A DNA stretch of 64,000 nucleotides from Triatoma infestans. Lineage: Eukaryota > Arthropoda > Insecta > Hemiptera > Reduviidae. The DNA lies in NCBI GenBank assembly GCA_011037195.1, contig JAAEAF010000379.1, positions 186,001 through 250,000 on the forward strand, written 5' to 3'. Position 1 is the stretch's first letter. Each line of letters starts with the position of its first letter. The position numbers were made by a program, and so were the translations under genes. Shown piece by piece: positions 57,180 through 64,000 of the stretch. A model generated the notes under the pieces. The model was not told the DNA's origin. It saw nothing but the letters and a program-made list of their open reading frames with translations, and searched no databases.

Positions 57180-58225
57180 TCAAACTCAAGCTGTGAGGTC
57201 ATCCACGTCTGGAAGCCTGACAAACATGTGCCAGAAGACACACCAACAGCAGGCTCGGCACCAATGAAAGGGAGAGAGGCGCCTAATTTGGCAAACCTAT
57301 CCACCTACTCGTTCGTAAAGATTCCCATTTGACCTGGAACCCAGACCAGAAGCACATCCTTCAATGAAGAAAGATCTTCCAGTCTTTTAGAACATTCCAA
57401 CACCAATCTGGAAGTGAAGACCATGAATTAAGCGCCTTCAACGCAGCCTGGCTGTCCGAGCAGATACAAACACCTTTTTAATTAGTGTTACGCACCCTCT
57501 CATCCAAAATACAGCAAAGAATTGCATAAAACTCAGCCTGGAAAACGGTGGCCCACTCACCAAGAGGCGCTACCAAATGATCTCCCGTCTCAAAATAGAC
57601 GGCAGCCCCAGACCTACCATCCATCCTGGAACCGTCCGTGTAGCATCGGAGATAATTCTCAGGAATCACACCAGACGGACCCAGGGTTAACCAATCTTCT
57701 CTAGAAGGCAACCTAACCCTGTAGGAACCAAAGACAAAAGCCTTCAACATCCTATCAGAAAGGAAACCTGTAATGGGAATCCTTAAAAGCATCTCGCGAT
57801 AAATGGTAGAATGACCATATCGCTTACCCTGCCAAAAACCTGCCTGTTTAATTCTATAACAGGCTCTCATTGCCTGCTTTTTCACCTCCACAAAGAGAGG
57901 TGGAACTCCTAACAAAGTCTCCATGGTAGTCCGAAACGCACCAGTCACCGCCAGACAAGCCAAGCGTTGGATATCTTCCACCAGCTGTCTAGCGGATCGC
58001 TTTGACGCCACCACATCAAAGCCGTATATAATAACCTAGGTTTAATGACCATGCAATAAATCCAGAACATCATCTTGGGAGTAATCCCCCCGTTCTTAAC
58101 TACAACTCTTCGACATTGCCAAAAGGAAATTACTGCCTTTTGATGTGGTATGTTAACATGATCCGACCAGTTCAATTTACTGTCGAGAACTATTCCAAGG
58201 AACTTCACTGAGTTAAGTCTACTTT
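57180..58225 (-). pseudogene. Element B copy 2: RT thumb and RNase H
   Basis: A second copy of the element at 5-8 kb. 57945-58208 has 'MKFLGIVLDSKLNWSDHV', 'RRVVVKNGGITPKMMFWI' and 'VIKPRLLYTALMWW'. 57478-58014 has 'LACLAVTGAFRTTMETLLG', 'RACYRIKQAGFWQGKRYGHS' and the RNase H start 'CYTDGSRMDGRSGAAVYFE' (Asp) with 'VFQAEFYAILCCIL' (Glu). After a stop at about 57480, 'CICSDSQAALKAL' (Asp) and 'VDRFAKLGAS' (Asp) continue to about 57200. This shows that element B encodes RNase H. The copy is 5'-truncated at about 58225. Confidence 0.9.
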
Positions 58226-58447
58226 AATCTGAAACTAACCCATAATTAACTTGTTTGATTGCGTGGAGAAGTTCTGCTGTTATTGATGAATGTTTTTTAG
58301 ATGGAGCGGCAATAAAGCCAAATCTAAGAGCGACCTGGCAGATCTATTCTGGTTTCTTTAGCTGTTAGTGATAGTAAACAGAATGTGATTGTAAAATGTT
58401 TTAATGGAATTGGTGTTTGTCTGCGTGTTCGCTAAAACCCAAGTAAT
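58226..58447. other. No gene recognised
   Basis: Short unassigned stretch between element B copy 2 and the orphan LTR. Confidence 0.4.
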
Positions 58448-58586
58448 TGTTGACACCGACTAACCAGGTACAAACTGTGTGTATTGAGTGAATGTTGGAA
58501 GTGTCATGTCATATATAGTCTGTAGATATATATGTATTATTTATAGTTAATTCAGATAAGAAGAAATTAAGTATTAAGGGTTAACA
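58448..58586 (+). repeat. Probable orphan LTR
   Basis: 139 bp starting TGTTGACACCG and ending GGGTTAACA, so the ends are a near-perfect TGTT.AC / GT.AACA inverted pair. A primer-binding-site-like sequence follows 7 bases later. No second LTR or gag-pol is found in the window, so it is a truncated insertion. Confidence 0.55.
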
Positions 58587-58593
58587 CCCCCTT

Positions 58594-58610
58594 TGGTGCC
58601 CGAACTGGAA
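58594..58610 (+). promoter_or_regulatory. Primer-binding-site-like sequence
   Basis: TGGTGCCCGAACTGGAA begins with TGG. It resembles primer-binding sites of the TGGCGCCCGAAC type (tRNA-Lys), with one difference in the first twelve bases. Its distance from the LTR end fits. Confidence 0.5.
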
Positions 58611-58924
58611 TTGCATCTTCCTTATTAATACAGCTGATATATATAAACATATTGATATCTTTGTTTTTAATTGTCGAATTTATGTAAATATATAGGTATA
58701 TATCTGTATGTAACTTAGTGTACGTTCCGGGGTGGAATTGAGAAGCTTTATTCCGAAATGCTAGTAACGCTAGAGAGCTTGAAATATTAAATGTAAATAA
58801 TAAAAAAATTACTTACATAAATAAATTATTTTTTTAAGTTTATAATATATACTTTCTCATTATTTTCTGAAACCATTTGCCTTTTCTTTTTGTTGTGATT
58901 TATTGCTTCAGGAAATAAAACGGC

Positions 58925-59165
58925 CATTAAAGTGTGTGTGTTGTGTGTGGGCGCGCGCATATGTATGTATAAGAACAGCACAGCGCAAAAACGGAAAATC
59001 GTATAATGTTCAAACTTGGCATTCCGTTTGGATGTTACCCTATTTTGTTTAAATATGTAATGTTGGCTGCATAGATAGAAACGTATCACTTTTATTGGAA
59101 ACATTTTTTTGAAAAATGGGGGGGTGGAGGCTGTCAGATTAAATTTAAAGTTGCACAGTTTTGTT
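58925..59165 (-). repeat. Repeat X immediately upstream of the receptor exon
   Basis: A GT/GC-rich run (58931-58958), 'CAGCGCAAAAACGGAAAATC', 'GTTCAAACTTGGCATTCCGT', TTGGATGTTACC and 'GGGGGGGTGGAGG' match repeat X reversed. It lies in the intron, 105 bp from the splice acceptor. Confidence 0.8.
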
Positions 59166-59270
59166 GGTTTTGATATAGGGCGTTCCACATCAAGCCGCTC
59201 AGGTATACAGGTAAAATCTCCACTATCATTTCTATATGGTCATTTCAAGTAAACATCTTCCATGTTGCAG

Positions 59271-59623
59271 GTGACCGCAATTTATGCAGTTGTCTCATCG
59301 TTGATCTCATTTTGGATACCATGTACCATAATGGTGTTCACATATCTGGCCATATTTCGTGAAGCTATAAGGCAAGAGAAACAGCTGCATTCAAGAATGG
59401 GCAATCAGATGTTATTAAATAATAGCAGTAGAGACTGTAATGGCGACACATTGGGTAGCAGCGGAGGTTCCAGTAAAGCCTTGGCGCTGAATGAAGTTGG
59501 CCTGCATTCAACGCCCACCAAAGATAGAAATATAATCAAAATGAAACGTGAGCACAAAGCGGCTAGGACGTTGGGCATCATCATGGGAACGTTCATCCTA
59601 TGCTGGCTACCATTTTTTCTATG
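59271..59623 (+). CDS. Octbeta2R: Octopamine beta receptor, exon for TM5-IL3-TM6
   Basis: Part of a class A G-protein-coupled receptor, which in insects binds octopamine at the neuronal or muscle membrane and raises cAMP through Gs. The exon starts in phase at GTG after the acceptor TTCCATGTTGCAG and ends two bases into a Trp codon before the donor GTAAGT at 59624. It encodes TM5 ('[20 protein letters not shown]'), the third loop with a Ser/Gly/Asn-rich insert ([15 protein letters not shown]) and the basic '[13 protein letters not shown]'. TM6 follows with the CWLP switch motif ('[13 protein letters not shown]'). 117 codons and no frame break. The sequence fits the Octbeta2R group best; Octbeta1R/3R cannot be wholly excluded. 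Confidence 0.93.
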
Positions 59624-60021
59624 GTAAGTTCAAAAACAACCAAGTTTTTCCATAGTTAATAAATATTAAACTAATATTACCAACCTCTACTAACACGTCT
59701 CGATATCAATTAATAATCGATCTGCCAATAGAAAAATATCACCAATATAAAAATTGTCAATAGTATTTTTAAAATATCAACCTGCAGTTGAATGTAGATA
59801 TTAATCGATTAACGTAACGTTATTTGGAATGAATGGTTACCTTATTTGCCGGCAGAACTACGAGAAGTAAGTAGTTCATTTTTCTACAGTTGAATAATAT
59901 GACAATTATTATTGCCTCTAAAATCAGTGTTGCAAACATTCGATTAAACAAATTTTAAGGTTTTGATGAAACTGCTAAAATCTATTATTAAGAATAAATT
60001 TAAAAGAATTTGTTGACCGTT

Positions 60022-60312
60022 GAGGAATTATGTTATTAAGAAATTTGGTGAGGATCGGTCAACAAAAGCATTCAATTATGCCGACGTTTGAACAGAGTTT
60101 CCTGTCTTTGTCACGGCTTTAATCTAAAAAACAATACAATGAGGAACCACAATGCATTAATAATGCAATTTTAATTATTAACCCATTGTGGTTGCTCATT
60201 GTACTGTTTTTAGATTAAAGCCTTGATAAAGACAGAAAATTCTGTCGAAACATCGGCATAATTGAATGTTTTTTCTTGACCGATCCTCAACAAATTTCTT
60301 CATAACTTTAGT
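60022..60312. mobile_element. Foldback element with hammerhead-like motifs
   Basis: The left arm (60022-60160) is the reverse complement of the right arm (60172-60312) at roughly 85 percent over 135 bp; only about 12 bases separate them. In the right arm CCUUGAUAAA precedes GACAGAA/UUCUGUC, a 7-bp stem, then GAAAC (60247-60251). A lone arm occurs at 55373-55500. No protein is encoded. The motif is of the kind found at the ends of Penelope-like elements; that link is inference. Confidence 0.8.
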
Positions 60313-60374
60313 ATTAAAAGTAAAAAGTTGTTAAATTAAACATTTTTTTGTGTCAACATTTTAAAATTTTTGCC

Positions 60375-60610
60375 AGGCGTTCCAACCTACTGAGAATCCA
60401 AAATTTTACTATCTAACATCCTTGTATCTAACGTCAATGCTGCTTACTATTTCTCCAACCGTACCATTCAAAATGACCTCAATGTAATATACCTTTCATT
60501 TCCAATTTAACCCTAATGCAATATAAGAAATTCCACAACACCTTAACCACACACTATAACCCTCTTGCCCGTCGCCTTTCTCAAGCGACAACAGCCTCGT
60601 GACTTGCTCG
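60375..60610 (+). pseudogene. Jockey-type ORF2 C-terminal scrap in the receptor intron
   Basis: In shifting plus-strand frames: 'SNRTIQNDLNVIYL', then 'QYKKFHNTLTTHYNPLARRL'. This matches 'YVSNSTLHSDFKIPYVSE' and 'KYKKFYDSLANSNPLVQNL' of Jockey copy 3. Less than 250 bases remain. Confidence 0.65.
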
Positions 60611-61855
60611 CGAGTTAATCTAGTGAGTGAAGATCTTTTTTTGTGAAGAGCTAACTGGGAGGCTTCTCCAATCAATTATTATGTACGTTTCCTCTACCAA
60701 CGGTATTACCTTGCCGTTGTCATAATATTAAAAAAAAAATTAAAATCAATTTAACACTAAATTAAATATCAGTAAACATAATATAATTTTGCTTAAATTT
60801 AATCTAATATTTTACAATCTCTAAAGGTAACCCTTCTCCTTTCAATGGATAACATCCCCTTAGAGATAACCGTTCATGAGTTACTAGTTTTAACTGCTGT
60901 AGAAAAAATATATACCTATTATTAATAATGCGAAAGTTAAGTCCTTTAGGTAAACCTAAATTTGAATGTACAATAGTGGAACTTACTCACTAGTCAAGTA
61001 AATAACTATTTTACCCATTTCGCTACAACATGCTTTCCTTCTTACTGTTTGTCTCAACAGCTTAATCTGGCCTATAATACTGTAAACTGCGTCGCATCCT
61101 TCCACTTCGTTGCACTGCCCATGTGGCCGGAATTTTCTTTTCTTACTTTTCCGTCTGACGAGCTTGTACTTATTTAACAGGACAGGCACCGCAGCTTGTT
61201 CCGGCTTCATTCCTTCATTTAGCACCTGCTTATCAGTTATTTTTTTTTATCTCCGGGAAACTCTTCCATCTAATATTAACTTTATTTTAAATTGCTCTGG
61301 ACCTTTAGCTCCGTCGCACTATTTTTAATTTTTCAACTTCGTCGATGCTCGCTTCAATTTATTCCTTTACAAAATCAACTTTCTTTTTTTGATTAGATTA
61401 AATTAGCCGGCTATCTGAAACAGGCTATTCAGGGCTTGTCTGAGGTTCCGCTACGTTCTGAACCTTTTCCACTCCCGCAACTTTCAATCAGGTTCAAAAA
61501 AATCATACTGAGATAAAAAGGAGAAAACAGATTCACGGACTAAGTTACTCTGGTTATAAAACTTGTGAAAACTTATGAAAGTCTTTCTCAAAAATATTAC
61601 TTGAAAGCCCTTTTTTGTATGCAGCGGAATCTTTCTTCTTTTATTTGCAACTGATGGAATATGGGTTTTTACCAAATATCAGTGGGGTGCCCCAATGTAT
61701 TTTGGCGTATGTTGACCTCTCCTTGTGACATTCAAATTTGAATTTGTGTAAGACATAACGATACTCCAAGAAAAGTAAAATAAACTCCACTCAGGTCTAT
61801 CTTCTGTAAGTAAAAGAAGTATCTTGCAAGTAGGGCTTTCAAAAAACTATCATAA
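60611..61855. other. Intronic sequence, nothing recognised
   Basis: Within the receptor intron. Open frames of 60-80 codons (for example 60983-61225 minus, Lys/Arg-rich 'LVRRKSKKRKFR') have no motif or splice support. Confidence 0.4.
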
Positions 61856-61926
61856 ATCTATGATTTTATCCATCGTAGATTCTGACAGGTTCCAAAATAA
61901 TGAATATGACGGATAAAATCATAGAT
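61856..61926. repeat. 19-bp inverted repeat in the intron
   Basis: ATCTATGATTTTATCCATC (61856-61874) pairs with GACGGATAAAATCATAGAT (61908-61926) with one mismatch, with a 33-base loop. Confidence 0.8.
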
Positions 61927-62141
61927 GTTATCCAGCAATGCGGACCCAACTAGATATTCACCTACCATAAGAATTACATGACTAGTTACCAACACATCTG
62001 CAATGGATAGTATCTCTGAGCGCCATATTCCATCAGTAACTTATTCCATCAGTTAGTTTTCGTCTTTGTTTCCAATTACAGTTATATCTCTTGCTGATCT
62101 CTGTTCTTTATTTCATCTTTTTCTTTTCCATATTTCCACAG

Positions 62142-62466
62142 GTATGTAATAGTATCAGTCTGCGGAGAAGAAGCCTGCCCTACACCAGAGATCGTTGTAT
62201 CAACACTATTTTGGATTGGCTATTTCAACAGCACTTTGAATCCAATTATCTATGCATATTTTAATCGTGATTTTAGAGAAGCATTTAAAAACACTATACA
62301 ATGTGCATTTTGTTCATTATGCCGGCGGCCACCATCCGATCTAGAATCATTGGAAGTACGTCGGCCATCTTTACGTTATGATGAACGCACCAGAAGCATA
62401 TACTCAGAAACATATCTAAAACATATAGATCGTAGAAGATCTAGCGAAGTGGGCAGCAGCCTTTGA
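62142..62466 (+). CDS. Octbeta2R: Octopamine beta receptor, last exon (TM7 and tail)
   Basis: The final exon follows the acceptor TATTTCCACAG. Its first base completes the Trp codon split at 59623. It encodes the third extracellular loop with the Cys pair (CGEEACPTPEI) and TM7 'LFWIGYFNSTLNPIIYAYFN' with the NPxxY signature. Helix 8 'DFREAFKNTIQCAFCSLC' carries Cys residues that are likely palmitoylated. A 49-residue tail follows, with 'DLESLEVRRPSLRYDERTRS' and the terminal RRRSSEVGSSL. The TGA stop is at 62464-62466. Serines in RRPS and RRRSS suit PKA-type phosphorylation (inference). The tail agrees with insect Octbeta receptors. TM1-TM4 must lie on exons left of the window or undetected. 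Confidence 0.94.
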
Positions 62467-62700
62467 TGTGAAGAACAAGTCTAACCGAGACGACTTTAGG
62501 TTAGACAATTATTCCATCATCAATCATTTTTTTATTTTTCAGTTTTCATTTTTTAATTATTTTTAATAAATTAATTTTATATAAACCTATATTATATATA
62601 TTTTTCTTTTTTTAATAATAAATGATCATTTATTCAGAGAAATTATATGAATATATTTAAAATAAACATATGATAAATAATAAATTTTAAAGAGTTACCA
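62467..62700 (+). other. Receptor 3' UTR with poly(A) signals
   Basis: AATAAA occurs at 62617-62622 and 62661-62666, 150-200 bases past the stop. They are the first candidates for cleavage and polyadenylation, but the AT-rich sequence offers further ones downstream, so the UTR could be longer. Confidence 0.5.
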
Positions 62701-63371
62701 AAGCAACAATTTTTATGTACATAGTTTCTATGAATTTTTTTTTTCTTATGTAAATACTATGTTTTTAAAAAGAGAGAAAATATTAATGAAAATGGGAATA
62801 TATAATCGATAAATACAAAAACGTTAGACCATTAAAAAAAAAACAAGTTCTAGGTCGCGTAATTTAAAACGGGTATCATAATAATTACAATTAGATGAAG
62901 AAAAAAGCTTTATTAACCAAATAATAAATAGGAATTAATTAAGTTAATTAAATGAATAATTAATTTTATTTTTTAAAAATAAAGTCTTAAAACGCATTAA
63001 TTCTTTTTTATTTTTGCTTTTTTTATTTTAATTTTAGTTAATCTTTTTTTATTTTTCATGTGCAAATCTTGGCAGTTCTACACTAAATTAACAAATCTGC
63101 TGGTAAATTCTAGGAAGCATTGGCAAACTATTTTATTTTCTGTATTTTTGGCAATTTAAGCAACCGTTAGTAAATTTATTTTTTGTATGATGAATTTTCA
63201 AAAAATATAACTCAAGAAATTTTCAATTTTTTGTTTTTGTTCAATTTCTAAGTTAATTAACTTTGATTTATTGACATTTAGTTGAATCCAATTGCAAAAA
63301 AAAAAGTTGTGTTTTTGCATATTTCAAACATGGGTCTCAAGAATAGGAAATAGTCAATAAAACAATTAGTT
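62701..63371. other. No gene recognised
   Basis: Very AT-rich; possible extended 3' UTR or intergenic. Confidence 0.45.
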
Positions 63372-63600
63372 TGAATAAATATATGCCAATATAAAGAAGA
63401 AAATACTGAGATAACTAGGTCATGTGAACTGATTGCGCATAGCAAAGTTTGCAACAAGTCGGAAATACAAAGATGCGAGGACATCCTCCCAGATGAATTA
63501 TCTGAAGAGTACCTCCGAAAAGAAATGAACATTAACTTTGACATTTCCAAGTTCAGGGTCGGGAATATTTGGGGCACACTTAATGCTGACGCTGAACCGT
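63372..63600 (+). CDS. Unidentified 75-codon open stretch
   Basis: Open from about 63372 to the TAG at 63600. It has a protein-like, charged composition (SEIQRCEDILPDELSEEYL, then MNINFDISKFRVGNIWG). No ATG starts it near the 5' end, and I recognise no family. A 99-codon frame on the minus strand overlaps. It could be an exon or a transposon remnant beside the foldback element that follows. Confidence 0.2.
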
Positions 63601-63702
63601 AGATTAAGTATGGTGGGGCCGATGTACGTTGTGTGGGACCAAAGATAAATTATCTTCTATTTTGTTATATGATTTTTTAAGCTCCTGCGGCCATTTTTCA
63701 TA

Positions 63703-63930
63703 AAAAAACATGTTTGTGGGTCCGTGATTGAGACCGCTCAATGGTTTGCTGGAAATTGATGTTTCGCCCGTATTGCAATGATCTTATTCAGGCACGTTTC
63801 ACTTTAATTGCTCCATTTAGCTGTCAAGGTAAAATGGCCCTGAAGAAGCTCATTGCAATAGGCGAAACGTCTGTTTCCAGCAAGCCAATGACGCGACTCA
63901 ACCCGGACACTCAAATGTTTTTCTATTTTA
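63703..63930. mobile_element. Foldback element with CUGAAGA/GAAAC motif
   Basis: The left arm (about 63703-63792, with ATGGTTTGCTGGAAATTGAT and GTTTCGCCCGTATTGCAATG) is an imperfect reverse complement of the right arm (about 63838-63925, with CATTGCAATAGGCGAAACGT and TTTCCAGCAAGCC). The right arm has CUGAAGA (63840-63846), an AUUGCAAU-containing stem and GAAAC (63864-63868). The left arm's box has decayed. Related to 23.8 and 28.2 kb. Confidence 0.7.
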
Positions 63931-64000
63931 TGTCCTTTTGGGAACAAAATATTTTTCAAAATGTAGAGAAATATTAATTATTATGAGGGCGGGGCTACTT

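Larger units (their letters stand above)
59624..62141 (+). other. Intron of the octopamine receptor gene
   Basis: 2518 bp, GTAAGT...TTTCCACAG, splitting a Trp codon (TG|G). It contains a foldback element (60022-60312), a Jockey-type scrap (60375-60610) and a 19-bp inverted repeat (61856-61926). The rest is AT-rich and unassigned. Confidence 0.9.

Overview
The window is nuclear DNA of an arthropod, almost certainly an insect. It is AT-rich, most coding matter is broken retrotransposon, and the only recognisable host gene is the 3' half of an insect-type beta-adrenergic-like octopamine receptor, split by introns with canonical GT/AG ends. I see no rRNA, functional tRNA, CRISPR array or operon. 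The order cannot be fixed from the sequence; a large, repeat-rich genome such as that of a hemipteran would fit, but that is inference.

Host gene: a plus-strand exon at 59271-59623 encodes TM5, the third intracellular loop and TM6. A 2518-bp intron follows, then the last exon (62142-62466) with TM7 and the tail. I find no exon for TM1-TM4 in the 59 kb upstream. Everything to the left is therefore either a giant intron of this gene or intergenic space.

Transposon landscape, left to right: tandem 23-mers (121-258); a non-LTR 3' end (2036-2265); a chimera of two non-LTR fragments (4812-8937, minus); Jockey-type copy 1 (8938-10409, minus); an RNase H-bearing non-LTR 3' end (10435-11769); a CR1/I-like 3' end (14200-14590, minus); Jockey-type copy 2 (18441-20461); a deleted mariner with both TIRs (22555-23453); small RT remnants at 25.3 and 30.6-31.3 kb; a 0.7-kb foldback (33943-34650); an RNase H-bearing non-LTR element (about 36.5-46.1 kb) split by a whole BEL/Pao LTR retrotransposon (36903-42856, minus) with a GTAAA duplication; Jockey-type copy 3 (51248-52330, minus); a non-LTR 3' end with paired hairpins and a tandem tail (54060-54695, minus); a second copy of the 5-8 kb element (57180-58225, minus); and an orphan LTR with primer-binding site (58448-58610).

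One interspersed family, here called repeat X, recurs at least 16 times on both strands. It carries nearly every CA/TG microsatellite of the window at the same internal position. A second theme is a set of short elements containing a CUGAAGA / stem-loop / GAAAC core. One copy (4595-4632, minus) folds on paper into a near-complete hammerhead ribozyme, and two others lie in long inverted repeats, one of them inside the receptor intron. These are the best candidates for something undescribed.
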